64,000 nt of DNA, from contig DAORMJ010000008.1 in NCBI GenBank assembly GCA_035440445.1, positions 62,001 through 126,000 on the forward strand, read 5' to 3'. The stretch comes from Ga0077548 sp035440445. Its GTDB lineage: Bacteria; Pseudomonadota; Alphaproteobacteria; Rhizobiales; Xanthobacteraceae. The notes beneath the pieces are model-generated. The model saw only the letters and a program-made list of their open reading frames with translations, had not been told where the DNA came from and did no database searches. This document shows positions 43,636 to 51,980 of this stretch, in pieces; positions within the stretch are counted from its first letter, which is position 1; every line of letters starts with the position of its first letter. A program made the translations under genes and the position numbers.

Positions 43636-44265
43636 TTAGCGCGCCGCGACGAACGGCGTCGGGCGGTCGTCGCCGAGCGAGACCCAGAGGTTCGGGTCGT
43701 GCTGAGCCTGCCGCTTGATGTAGCGGTAGCCGGTCTCGGCCCAGGGCAGGACTTCCTCGACCTGGTTGTCGAGAATGAATTCTCCCTTGTCGGTGCGGAC
43801 CGTCAGGACCGAGTGGCCTTCGCCCTTCTTGTCGCGCACCACGGTGATGAGCAGCGCCGAACGCGGCCAGCCGAGCTGCATCAGCATGCGGCGCTTCAGG
43901 AGCACGTAGTCTTCGCAGTCGCCGTAACCATCTTCCGGATAAGTCCACTTCTCGACGACGCCGTAATGCTCAAGGTCGGTGATCGGCTTGATGCGGTCGT
44001 TGACGAAGCGATTGATGCGCTCGAGCTCGCGCTTGGCCTGTGCGGTGAACTGCACGTCGCGCGGCGTCATGCGCTGCGTGTTGCATTCCCAAGGACGCGC
44101 CTCGCAGAACTGAACCCAGCCGATCGGAGGACGCGTGGTGTCGCCTACGGCGACATATTGCATTTTCTTCTGCGCGTGTGCCTTCGTCACTCCACTGCAA
44201 GCGATGACCGCAAATGCAGCCGCCACCACCGCGATACGCACGCCGTATCCCTTGTACGCAACCAT
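43636..44265 (-). CDS. transglutaminase-like cysteine peptidase, BTLCP family
   Basis: This 209-residue exported protein has a signal peptide (residues 1-31, RIAVVAAAFAVIACSGVTKAHA) and then a BTLCP (LapG-like, DUF920) domain. The triad is visible: Cys117 in YGDCEDYV, His151 in GEGHSVLTV and Asp166 in FILDNQ. In Pseudomonas, LapG cleaves a surface adhesin under c-di-GMP control; whether such an adhesin exists here cannot be seen. A strong terminator follows. Confidence 0.9.
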   Translation of the reverse strand: MVAYKGYGVRIAVVAAAFAVIACSGVTKAHAQKKMQYVAVGDTTRPPIGWVQFCEARPWECNTQRMTPRDVQFTAQAKRELERINRFVNDRIKPITDLEHYGVVEKWTYPEDGYGDCEDYVLLKRRMLMQLGWPRSALLITVVRDKKGEGHSVLTVRTDKGEFILDNQVEEVLPWAETGYRYIKRQAQHDPNLWVSLGDDRPTPFVAAR

Positions 44266-44464
44266 TGAACGCCCCAGTCCTTGTTCTTCTTGTTGGGGCG
44301 ATCATGGCAGAGACGTTTTGAGACTCGTCTAACTCGCGGCGCGAAAGTCTGGGTATTCTTTCATAAAAACTGCAGCGTATTTTCAGCGCGTTTGAATTGT
44401 ATTTGTCTAAAATTGTAATCAATCGCGCGCGGTGCCGGACAATGCACGAAGCTGCGCTGAAAAG

Positions 44465-44494
44465 AAAAAAGCCGCCCTTGCGGGGCGGCTTTTT
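44465..44494. terminator. bidirectional hairpin terminator near the PilZ gene
   Basis: AAAAAAGCCGCCC / GGGCGGCTTTTT with a 5-base loop and A/T runs on both sides. On the minus strand it ends the PilZ gene at 44516-45136; on the plus strand no gene enters it. Confidence 0.8.
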
Positions 44495-44515
44495 CGTATT
44501 CGTTTTTTCGGCCGG

Positions 44516-45136
44516 TCAGAAATCTTCGGCGCCGATATTCTGCTCGAGCGTGTCGACGGTCTGGATGCGCGCGAACTCAATCGCAAAGCCGGTTTCCAGA
44601 TGACGCACCACGCGGCCGGGCGTGCGGCCGAGCGTGACGGGAGTGCCGATCGGCGGCTTGTCGCGCGCCTGGATGGCGGCGCCGGAGAGGGAAATGTCGA
44701 GCACGCGCGCAGGCACGGACTCGCCGCTCGCGAAGGTCAGCATCGAGCGTGGGTTGCGTAGCGTGAAGCGTTCGTGACGGCGGTCTTCCGGCAAGCCCAG
44801 CGAGTTACGGTTCGCAAACCATGTCAGCTGATCGGCGAGTTTATCGCGGCGGCGGATGGTGCCGACGATGGTCATGGCGAAGCCGTTTTCGATCAGGCGA
44901 ACGCAAACGCCTTCGAGACGGCCGATGTGATCGATATAGGCGACGACCTGCTCGCCGGTGCGCGGTTGCGCTGGCGCAATCAATGCGACGCCGCCGGGCG
45001 ACATGTTGAGCGTGCGGCAGGTGAACTCGCGCCGGTCGGCGAGCATGTAGCGGCCGGTCAGATCGATCTTTACCCGCTGGCTGCTGCGGCGCTCCTGATT
45101 GCGGGGAAGCGTTACCGCTCTGTTCAATTGACGCAT
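44516..45136 (-). CDS. tandem PilZ domain protein
   Basis: This 206-residue cytoplasmic protein has two PilZ domains that may bind c-di-GMP. The first has RRSSQR (16-21) with NMSPGG, the second RRHERF with DISLSG, each the R-x3-R plus (D/N)-x-S-x-x-G pattern. A second-messenger receptor role is a family-level inference. The PAS_5 gene 92 bases downstream lies on the same strand. Confidence 0.88.
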   Translation of the reverse strand: MRQLNRAVTLPRNQERRSSQRVKIDLTGRYMLADRREFTCRTLNMSPGGVALIAPAQPRTGEQVVAYIDHIGRLEGVCVRLIENGFAMTIVGTIRRRDKLADQLTWFANRNSLGLPEDRRHERFTLRNPRSMLTFASGESVPARVLDISLSGAAIQARDKPPIGTPVTLGRTPGRVVRHLETGFAIEFARIQTVDTLEQNIGAEDF

Positions 45137-45228
45137 GGCAAGCCGGTCTCTACGCGAAAAATTCGCGAAAACCCTACGGGACCGTTGGTTAACGGGCCGT
45201 TCCGATCAATACCGGTCTTATAGCTTGG

Positions 45229-45804
45229 TTAACTGAGGCCGCCCTGCACGAGCCGCAACCGGCCAGCACCGGGCCGGCGCAGACCCGTGAAATCGCCGCT
45301 ATGGTCTTCGCCGGGGCGGATCACCATGCGCAGCGTTTTGATCCGCAACCGTGCAAGCGGCGTGGTGCCGGTCCAATATGGGACATCGAGCGGGACGATC
45401 GCGCCGAGCATGCGCGCGTGTGTCTTGCCGCGATGACGGAGCGGGAGCAGCACCATTTCCAGATCGACCGAGCGGTCGTCGTCGGTCTCTCCGATCAATC
45501 CCGATACCGCCGGGATCTGGCCGTCCGCGACCCCTTCGAGGAGCCCGAACAAGGTCGGCCGGTCGTCGGCTGCGAAGAACGCGCCGAAGCTGCGGCCCCG
45601 CATTTCATGGCCGATCAGCGCGCAAAGCCGGGTTCCCGCAAGGCGAACGGCGTAGCGGGGGTTTTCGGTGTTCTCGAGCAGGAAGATATCGCCAAGCAGG
45701 CGTCCGATCTGGCCGGGGTCGATTTCCGCGCGTTCCGGCGCCGCCCGGCCCGCCCTGAGCCGGTCCCAATAGGCGTGCAGTGCCCGCGCTGACGGATGTC
45801 TCAT
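45229..45804 (-). CDS. PAS domain (PAS_5 family) protein
   Basis: This 191-residue protein matches PAS_5, with HAYWDRLRAGRAAPERAEIDP, IGRLLGDIFLLE and YAVRLAGTRLCALIG. Such proteins lack an output domain and may act as a sensor or protein partner. The start at 45804 is preceded by AAGGAAT; an in-frame extension upstream lacks a family match. It lies beside the PilZ gene, on the same strand. Confidence 0.85.
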   Translation of the reverse strand: MRHPSARALHAYWDRLRAGRAAPERAEIDPGQIGRLLGDIFLLENTENPRYAVRLAGTRLCALIGHEMRGRSFGAFFAADDRPTLFGLLEGVADGQIPAVSGLIGETDDDRSVDLEMVLLPLRHRGKTHARMLGAIVPLDVPYWTGTTPLARLRIKTLRMVIRPGEDHSGDFTGLRRPGAGRLRLVQGGLS

Positions 45805-46177
45805 ATTCCTTCGGTCCCCTTGGCGAATCCGTCCGTTGCAAGTTGGGACGGTGCCACGCCTCAGGAGCAGGGGCTGTGCCGAAGACACCGCCATTAACAG
45901 CGCCCGGCAGGTAGGGTTAACGGAAGCTTTCACTTCCGCGTCCGGCCCATGCGGCTATGGTGGGGGTGGCTCAAGGCTCTCACACATTCGCGGGGCCGGC
46001 CACCGGGGTTCGGACCATCGAAACCGGAGGTCAACAAAGCGGCTCCGCGCGAACTTTCTTCTATCCGGGGATGTGACCCGGCCCGCGAAAAGGGGATTTC
46101 GCGGGCCTTTTTTTTCGCCTTGGAGCCAAAACAGCCCAACCTTGCCCGCTTTGCCGCCGCCCTTTAAGGGAGGGCCG
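45805..46177. other. 373-base intergenic region with an orphan terminator
   Basis: Divergent region between the PAS gene and the rhomboid gene. It holds the strong terminator at 46080-46115 and, upstream of it, several self-complementary stretches (GGTGGC / GCCACC at about 45965-46003, GGTTCG / CGAAACC at about 46007-46025). No convincing open frame ends before the terminator; a 72-codon frame from 45949 runs through it. Confidence 0.55.
46080..46115 (+). terminator. strong plus-strand terminator with no gene before it
   Basis: 11-bp perfect stem GGCCCGCGAAA / TTTCGCGGGCC, 6-base loop, then eight T. It ends 62 bases before the rhomboid GTG and no plus-strand protein gene precedes it. It could end a small RNA or an upstream leader transcript. 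Confidence 0.85.
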
Positions 46178-46927
46178 GTGAATTACGCGAACTTCCCTTT
46201 TGAAGCGCGGCGGCAACCCGCGCTGAACCTTCCTCCGGTGATCATCGCGCTTTCCGCAATCCTGATTGCGGTGCACGTGCTCCGGCAATTCCTGTCGCAG
46301 GAAGCCGATCTGAAGGTGCTGCTTTGGACCGCGTTCCTTCCGGCGCGCTATAGCCACGTTCCGGTATTGAACGGCTTGCTGCCCGGGGGACTTCCGGCCG
46401 ATATCTGGACCTTCGTGACCTACGCCTTCCTGCATGGCGACGCGATTCATCTGGCCGTCAATCTGATCTGGTTTCTTGCGTTTGGAAGCGCGGTTGCCTG
46501 GCGCTTCGGCACGCTGCGGTTTCTTTTATTTTGCGCGGTGACTGCCGCGGCGGGAGCTGCGTTGCATCTGTTTTTCTTCCGCGGAGACGTGGCGCCGCTG
46601 GTCGGCGCTTCGGCTGCGATCTCGGGCGCGATGGCGGCGGCCGTGCGCTTCGCCTTCGAAGCAGGCGGACCTCTCGGCCCCTGGCGCAACTCCGGACCGG
46701 AAGCATTCCGGGTGCCGGCTTCGCCGCTTCTTCGGGCGCTCCGCAATCCGCAGGTTCTCGTATTTCTCGGGGTGTGGTTCGGCCTCAATCTCCTGTTCGG
46801 CCTGACCAGCGCCATGACCAACCTGTCCGAGGGATCGGTGGCGTGGCAGGCGCATATCGGCGGCTTCGTCGCCGGACTGTTGCTGTTTCCGCTGTTCGAT
46901 CCGGTGCGGCGTCCGACCGTCCACTGA
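46178..46927 (+). CDS. rhomboid family intramembrane serine protease
   Basis: This 249-residue membrane protein has the rhomboid catalytic dyad: Ser145 in VGASAAISG and His226 in QAHIGGF, with HLAVNLIWFLAFG in between. The typical GxSG is GASA here. It would cut membrane proteins within the bilayer. The GTG start has a strong AGGGAGG five bases upstream. A strong terminator lies upstream, so transcription probably starts between it and the GTG, unless readthrough occurs. Confidence 0.9.
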   Translation: MNYANFPFEARRQPALNLPPVIIALSAILIAVHVLRQFLSQEADLKVLLWTAFLPARYSHVPVLNGLLPGGLPADIWTFVTYAFLHGDAIHLAVNLIWFLAFGSAVAWRFGTLRFLLFCAVTAAAGAALHLFFFRGDVAPLVGASAAISGAMAAAVRFAFEAGGPLGPWRNSGPEAFRVPASPLLRALRNPQVLVFLGVWFGLNLLFGLTSAMTNLSEGSVAWQAHIGGFVAGLLLFPLFDPVRRPTVH

Positions 46928-47012
46928 AGATCGGCATTGCACCGCAACTTGCGGCGCAACCAAAATCATCCAATCATCGTTGGTCTATCGGTTCCGCTCA
47001 CCGGAGGATTCG

Positions 47013-47444
47013 ATGACCGTTCGAAAGATTCTCAATCTGAAAGGCTCCGACGTCCTGACCATCGCGCCGGAGCAGAAGCTGCACGACGCGATCGCGATGC
47101 TGACGAAGTACCGGATCGGCGCATTGATCGTGACTGACAACAATGGCGCAGTCGCGGGCATCCTGTCGGAGCGCGACATCGTTCATCTGCTTTCCAACAA
47201 GGACAACAATCGTTTCGACAACACCGTCTCGTCGGCCATGACGTCAGCGGTCAAAAGCTGCAAGCCGGACGATACGATTCAACAGATCATGCAGGTGATG
47301 ACGGCAGGGCGCTTCCGCCACATGCCGGTGATCGACAACGGCCGGCTCACTGGCGTGATTTCCATCGGCGACGTCGTCAAGCACCGGCTTGAAGAGATGG
47401 AGCAGGAAAGCGAACACCTGAAGCAATATATCGCGACCGCCTGA
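47013..47444 (+). CDS. CBS domain-containing protein
   Basis: This 143-residue protein consists of two CBS domains (about 12-65 and 75-132) that form a nucleotide-binding pair, with DVLTIAPEQKLHDAIAML and RHMPVIDNGRLTGVISIGDVVK. Stand-alone CBS pairs sense AMP/ATP-like ligands and regulate partners. The ATG at 47013 has CCGGAGGATTC before it. A possible terminator hairpin follows at 47485-47506. Confidence 0.9.
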   Translation: MTVRKILNLKGSDVLTIAPEQKLHDAIAMLTKYRIGALIVTDNNGAVAGILSERDIVHLLSNKDNNRFDNTVSSAMTSAVKSCKPDDTIQQIMQVMTAGRFRHMPVIDNGRLTGVISIGDVVKHRLEEMEQESEHLKQYIATA

Positions 47445-47484
47445 TCGCTGCCGTCATGGATGGCTTGCGTCCCTGCATGTTGCC

Positions 47485-47506
47485 TGTGCCGGATGAATCC
47501 GGCACA
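47485..47506 (+). terminator. hairpin after the CBS-domain gene
   Basis: Perfect 10-bp inverted repeat TGTGCCGGAT / ATCCGGCACA with a two-base centre, followed by TCTTTCTGCGTTTC. The downstream T-run is broken, so efficiency is uncertain. Confidence 0.5.
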
Positions 47507-47539
47507 TCTTTCTGCGTTTCAGTGCAGCAAGACTAGCTG

Positions 47540-47557
47540 GCCGGACCCGGGTCCGGC
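47540..47557. promoter_or_regulatory. 18-bp perfect palindrome upstream of the SLC13 gene
   Basis: GCCGGACCCGGGTCCGGC, a perfect palindrome 45 bases before the SLC13 permease start. It could be an operator; no regulator gene is adjacent. Confidence 0.35.
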
Positions 47558-47602
47558 TGCAAATGGTCCTCACGGCCGCCCTGATTTTCATGGGAGCGGC
47601 CG

Positions 47603-48895
47603 ATGGACGGGCATCTGCTAACAGTCGCTGCGCTGATCGCGGTGACGGTCGTCTTGTGGGCGACGGGGAAGCTGCCTGAATATCTGACGGCGCTGCTCTT
47701 CTTTGCCGTTGCCATGGTTTTGGCCGTCGCACCGGCATCGGTGATCTTCTCGGGTTTTGCGTCCGCAGCGTTCTGGCTCGTCGTCAGCGGCTATGTGATC
47801 GGGATTGCGATTGCCAAGACCGGTCTGGCGGCGAGGGCGGCGCGCATCCTCACGTCGCGGCTATCCAATTCCTATCCGCGCATGGTGTTTGGTACGGTCG
47901 CGCTGACTTTCGCGCTTGGTCTCGTCATGCCCTCGAACATGGGCCGGATCGCGCTATTGATGCCGATCATTCTGGCGCTGGCCGATCGCGTCGGCTTCGT
48001 GCACGGCCGCGCGGGTCGCATCGGGCTCGCACTTGCGGTTGCGTTTGGCGCGTTCCAGCTTTCGGCCTCCATCCTTCCGGCGAACGTGCCGAACCTGGTC
48101 ATGGCAGGCGCGATCGAAACCACTTACGGACTGCATCTGTCTTACGTTCCTTATCTGGTGTTGCATGCGCCGGTGCTGGGTATCCTCAAAGGCATCGCGC
48201 TTTCGGCCTGCATCATCGTGATGTTCAGAGACCGGCCGGAGGCTTCCGGCGAGATCGAACCCGCAAAGCCCTTGACCGCGCCGGAGAAGCGGCTCGCCTT
48301 GCTGCTTGCGGCGACGCTCGCGCTCTGGCTGACGGATTCGCTCCATGGCATCGCACCGGCTTGGGTCGGTCTGGCGGCGGCATGTCTGTGCCTGCTGCCG
48401 AAAGTAGGCTTCGTCACCGGCGAGGAGTTCGGCAAGGACGTCAATCACCGCAATGCGTTCTATGTCGCCGCGATCCTCGGTCTCGCGGCGCTCGCCGGGC
48501 ATAGCGGACTCGGTGCGGCCATTGGCAATGCCATGTTGAAGGTGGCACCGCTTGATGCATCGGCGCCCTTCACCAGCTTCGCGTCGCTTGTCGGCATTGC
48601 AACGCTGCTCAACTTTGCCGTGACGTCGAACGGCGTTGCGGCGCTCTACACACCGCTTGCGGAATCCTTCGCGGCAGCATCGGGGCTGCCGTTGCTGACG
48701 GTTTTGATGATTCAGGTTATCGGCTTTGCAACGCCCGTCTTGCCCTATCAGGCGCCGCCCATTGTGGTGGCGATGGGTATGGCCAGCATTCCCTTTGCCG
48801 CCGCGCTGCGCTTGAGCCTGATGTTGGCGGCGATCACCTTCGTGTTTCTGATGCCGCTCTATTACGCGTGGTTTGCGGTTCTGGGCCGGCTTTGA
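47603..48895 (+). CDS. SLC13 family permease (anion/dicarboxylate type)
   Basis: This 430-residue membrane protein has about ten to twelve hydrophobic segments, starting with LTVAALIAVTVVLWATGKLP. It shows the family traits of the divalent-anion:sodium symporter (DASS/SLC13) group, such as TFALGLVMPSNMGRIALLMP and the VLPYQAPPIVVAMGM substrate region. Substrate may be sulfate or a C4-dicarboxylate. The ATG has GGGAGCGGCCG in front. An 18-bp palindrome lies 45 bases upstream. Confidence 0.87.
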   Translation: MDGHLLTVAALIAVTVVLWATGKLPEYLTALLFFAVAMVLAVAPASVIFSGFASAAFWLVVSGYVIGIAIAKTGLAARAARILTSRLSNSYPRMVFGTVALTFALGLVMPSNMGRIALLMPIILALADRVGFVHGRAGRIGLALAVAFGAFQLSASILPANVPNLVMAGAIETTYGLHLSYVPYLVLHAPVLGILKGIALSACIIVMFRDRPEASGEIEPAKPLTAPEKRLALLLAATLALWLTDSLHGIAPAWVGLAAACLCLLPKVGFVTGEEFGKDVNHRNAFYVAAILGLAALAGHSGLGAAIGNAMLKVAPLDASAPFTSFASLVGIATLLNFAVTSNGVAALYTPLAESFAAASGLPLLTVLMIQVIGFATPVLPYQAPPIVVAMGMASIPFAAALRLSLMLAAITFVFLMPLYYAWFAVLGRL

Positions 48896-48919
48896 TTGCC
48901 GCCACCCGCCAGCGGCGGA

Positions 48920-49921
48920 TCAGACGCTTAGGGAAGCCACTGCTTCCGCGATCCCCGCAAGCGCGCGTTCGGCGGCTTCCTCTCCGGCGCGGATTGCTTC
49001 TTCCGCGCGATAGAACTCGAACAGCCCGACGTGGTGGAGCTTCGGCGCGATCATTACGTCCGGCGGATCGCCCGCGAGGCGAGAGCGCGAGATGCGATCC
49101 TGCGTGATGTTGAACGCATCCATCATCACAGAAGAAATTCCACGCGGTCCATTTTCAGGGATCTGCACGCGCTGGCGCGGCAGGCCAAAGACGTTGCCGA
49201 ACAGGCGGCGCGGTTTCTCGACAGGCGCGGGCAGGAGTTCTTCCTCGTCCGGTGCCGAGCTGGTGTCCTGAATCACGGTGCCTTTGCCGAACACGTCGGC
49301 ATGCAAATTCACGGCGATTACGACGCGCGCGCCGAGTGCGCGTGCGGCTGAAACCGGAATGGGATTGACCAGCGCGCCATCGACCAGCCAGCGGCCGCCG
49401 ATGCGGATCGGCGTGAAGATGCCGGGCAGGGCATAGCTTGCACGCATCGCCTGAATGAGATTGCCGCGCGTGAGCCAGATTTCATGACCCGAGGAAAGCT
49501 CGGTCGCGATGGCCGCGTATTTGAGCGGAAGATCCTCGATGGAGGACTCGCCGAAATTCAGCTCGAGCAGCTTCGCGAGCCGCCCGCCGGAGATGAGGCC
49601 GTTGCCGCCGAAGCGCCAGTCCATGAAGCCGAACATGCGCCGCTTGGTCATGGAGCGGGCGAATTCTTCGAGCTGATCGAGACGGCTTGCCGCCCATGCG
49701 CCACCGGCGAGCGCGCCCATGGAGGTACCGGCGATCACATCGGGCTTGATACCGGCTTTCTCCAGTGCGCGGAGCACGCCGATATGCGCCCAGCCGCGCG
49801 CCGCGCCGCCGCCAAGGGCAAGTCCGATGCGCGACGTGACCGTCTTCGGCTCCTGCCGGTCGACGGCGATGTTGCGGTCCGGTTCTTCGGGTGATTTTCG
49901 GCTGAAAACATTCAGTAGCAT
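48920..49921 (-). CDS. patatin-like phospholipase family protein
   Basis: This 333-residue protein has the oxyanion-hole GGGAARGWAH (37-46), the nucleophile serine Ser67 in GTSMG and the aspartate in VDGALVNP, the Ser-Asp dyad of patatin lipases. The bacterial RssA-like branch is a plausible fit. The ATG at 49921 has GGGG in front; a TTG four codons earlier is possible. Membrane-lipid hydrolysis is a family-level inference. Confidence 0.9.
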   Translation of the reverse strand: MLLNVFSRKSPEEPDRNIAVDRQEPKTVTSRIGLALGGGAARGWAHIGVLRALEKAGIKPDVIAGTSMGALAGGAWAASRLDQLEEFARSMTKRRMFGFMDWRFGGNGLISGGRLAKLLELNFGESSIEDLPLKYAAIATELSSGHEIWLTRGNLIQAMRASYALPGIFTPIRIGGRWLVDGALVNPIPVSAARALGARVVIAVNLHADVFGKGTVIQDTSSAPDEEELLPAPVEKPRRLFGNVFGLPRQRVQIPENGPRGISSVMMDAFNITQDRISRSRLAGDPPDVMIAPKLHHVGLFEFYRAEEAIRAGEEAAERALAGIAEAVASLSV

Positions 49922-50038
49922 GACGCACCCCAACGCATCGGGAACCCGCGAAGTTCCCGGCAGCAGGCGCGGAATCGCCGCTGCAGTGCGAAGACGTTAG
50001 CGGTCAACCTTGGCAGGATCGCGGTCGCCCGCCTCCCG

Positions 50039-50422
50039 TCATTCGTCGAAGTGAAGCGCCGTCTTTTCGCTGCCGAGCGGGATCGAGCGATAGAAGCAGG
50101 TGCGTCTGCCGGTGTGGCAGGTCTTGCCATCGCCGCTCACGCGGACGTTGAGCAGCACCGCGTCCTGATCGCAGTCAATTTTCATTGCCGAAACCTGCAG
50201 GACGTTGCCGCTGCTTTCGCCCTTCTTCCAGAGCGATTTGCGCGAGCGCGACCAGAACCAGCCCTCGCGGGTTTCGATCGTCCGGCGCAGCGCCTCTTCG
50301 TTCATGTGCGCGAGCATCAGCACTTCGCCGGTCTTTTCATCGGTGACGATGGCGCTGATCAATCCGTTTAGGTCGAAGCGAGGCAGCAGTGCGGTGCCTT
50401 CCTCAAGCTCTTTGTCGTGCAT
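50039..50422 (-). CDS. hisI: phosphoribosyl-AMP cyclohydrolase
   Basis: This 127-residue enzyme opens the adenine ring of phosphoribosyl-AMP in histidine synthesis. It shows MLAHMNEEALRRTIETREGWFWSRSRKSLWKKGE and the metal cysteines in DCDQDAVLL and TCHTGRRTCFY. It is the HisI-only form without a HisE fusion. The ATG at 50422 has GGAGAA before it. A terminator hairpin (50469-50493) lies 46 bases upstream of its start and separates it from folE. Confidence 0.95.
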   Translation of the reverse strand: MHDKELEEGTALLPRFDLNGLISAIVTDEKTGEVLMLAHMNEEALRRTIETREGWFWSRSRKSLWKKGESSGNVLQVSAMKIDCDQDAVLLNVRVSGDGKTCHTGRRTCFYRSIPLGSEKTALHFDE

Positions 50423-50458
50423 GGCCGTTCTCCGCTGTCTCGCAATTGATACCACGCC

Positions 50459-50493
50459 ACAAAAGAAAACGGGCTCGCAAGACGCGAGCCCGT
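50459..50493 (-). terminator. Rho-independent terminator of folE
   Basis: Perfect 10-bp stem ACGGGCTCGC / GCGAGCCCGT with an AAGAC loop (50469-50493), followed on the minus strand by TTTTCTTTTG. It sits 26 bases past the folE stop, between folE and hisI. Confidence 0.85.
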
Positions 50494-50519
50494 TGCAGTC
50501 TTAGGCTGGGAGGAAACGC

Positions 50520-51164
50520 TTAGTCCTTGCGGCTGCCGCGCACCAGCGTGAAGAAGCGAACCTGCTCTGCCGGATCGTCGCGGAATACGCCGGTGAACTG
50601 GGTGGTAACGGTCGATACGCCCTGACGCTGCACGCCGCGCATCGCCATGCACATATGTTCGGCTTCGATCATCACGGCGCAGCCGCGCGGCTTCAGGTGC
50701 TCGTCGATCGCATCCGTGATCTGCGAGGTGAGGTGCTCCTGCGTCTGCAAGCGGCGGCCGAAGATCTCGATCAGGCGCGAGAACTTGGACAGGCCCACCA
50801 CGCGCTCAACGGGGAAATAGGCGATGTGCGCCTTGCCCATCATCGGCATGATGTGATGCTCGCAGTGCGAGAAGAACGGAATGTCGCGCACGACAACCAG
50901 ATCGTCGAAGGTGCCGATCTCGCCGAAGGTGCGGCCAAGAATTTCTTCAGGCGTTTCGCCGTAACCGCCGAATACCTCCTCGTATGCCTTCACCATGCGG
51001 CGCGGCGTATCGAGCAAGCCTTCGCGATTCGGGTTGTCGCCGACCCATGCGATCAACGTGCGCGCCGCTGCTTCCGCTTCCTCGCGGGAGGGGCGCTTGA
51101 CCGGGGGCAGTTCGGGTGCTGCATCCGGCTGCTGCTTGAGCAGCGACGTGACGACGGCATCCAT
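50520..51164 (-). CDS. folE: GTP cyclohydrolase I
   Basis: This 214-residue enzyme converts GTP to dihydroneopterin triphosphate, the first step of folate synthesis. The zinc and catalytic residues are in FFSHCEHHIMP, with GCAVMIEAEHMCMAMRGV near the end. The ATG at 51164 is preferred over 51179 because GGAG is correctly spaced before it. A strong terminator follows the gene. It is divergent from the scaffold protein gene. Confidence 0.96.
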   Translation of the reverse strand: MDAVVTSLLKQQPDAAPELPPVKRPSREEAEAAARTLIAWVGDNPNREGLLDTPRRMVKAYEEVFGGYGETPEEILGRTFGEIGTFDDLVVVRDIPFFSHCEHHIMPMMGKAHIAYFPVERVVGLSKFSRLIEIFGRRLQTQEHLTSQITDAIDEHLKPRGCAVMIEAEHMCMAMRGVQRQGVSTVTTQFTGVFRDDPAEQVRFFTLVRGSRKD

Positions 51165-51519
51165 ATTCGTCTTCTCCATTCGTGCCGGCGACGCCCGTCG
51201 TCCGGCTTCTCTTCCCATTTTTGCAGTCCGGCCTCCGGGCGGAGGGGCGGCTATGCAGGAGGCACATTTCTTCCCGTCAGCCGGGTGCCTTCCAACCCGA
51301 GCTTTCCGGTCCTATTTTTCCGGGGACTTTGACTTGCGAAAGACGCCCTTGTGGCAGTTTCCCGAAAACCTTCCGCCTTCTTGACTTAGGGCGGTCAGCA
51401 CCCGTGAGAACCAGAACCCCCGTACATTAGTTCCCGCAAGCCGTGAAGAAACTTGGTGTTGGATTGCGGCAAATTCGCGGAGTAGGGAATAACCCAACAA
51501 TGCTGAATGTAACCTGACC
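51165..51519. other. 355-base divergent intergenic region
   Basis: Region between folE (minus) and the scaffold protein gene (plus). No gene or strong hairpin is seen. It contains a TTGACT at about 51382 and a GGGAATAACCC at about 51486 that could belong to promoters, but no complete promoter can be claimed. Confidence 0.4.
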
Positions 51520-51969
51520 ATGCTGAACGACGTTTATAACCGCCGCATCCTCGAACTGGCCGCGGACATCCCGCGGGGAGGCCGGCTGCCGTCGCCCGAC
51601 GCCAGCGCAACCGCGCATTCCAAGCTGTGCGGATCGACCGTCACGGTCGACCTGCGCATGGAGGGCGATAAGGTTACCGACTTCGCCCACGACGTGCGGG
51701 CCTGCGCACTCGGGCAGGCATCGTCCTCGATCATGGCTCGCCATGTGGTGGGTGCGAATGCCGCCGAGCTGCGCGACATTCGCGAGCAGATGTATCGCAT
51801 GCTGAAAGAGGGCGGTCCGGCTCCCGAAGGCAAGTGGGCCGACCTCGCCGTGCTCGAGCCGGTACGCGACTACAAGGCGCGCCACGCCTCTACGCTTCTG
51901 ACGTTCGATGCAGTGGTCGATGCCATCGGCCAGATCGAACAGAAACACGCAAAACAGGCAGCAAAATAA
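51520..51969 (+). CDS. IscU/NifU-like iron-sulfur scaffold protein with a substituted third cysteine
   Basis: This 149-residue protein resembles the IscU scaffold on which Fe-S clusters are built. Cys37 (SKLCGST) and Cys62 (RACALG) are conserved, but the third site reads KARHAST, with His122 where IscU has Cys. The role in cluster handling is likely but not certain. No isc or suf operon lies beside it. It is divergent from folE and precedes a cupin gene by 11 bases. Confidence 0.85.
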   Translation: MLNDVYNRRILELAADIPRGGRLPSPDASATAHSKLCGSTVTVDLRMEGDKVTDFAHDVRACALGQASSSIMARHVVGANAAELRDIREQMYRMLKEGGPAPEGKWADLAVLEPVRDYKARHASTLLTFDAVVDAIGQIEQKHAKQAAK

Positions 51970-51980
51970 GGGGAAACGCC

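Noticed and set aside
45949..46167. A 72-codon plus-strand frame with WWGW near its start, which might look like a tryptophan leader peptide
   Set aside because: It runs straight through the terminator hairpin, and the following gene is a rhomboid protease, not tryptophan synthesis.
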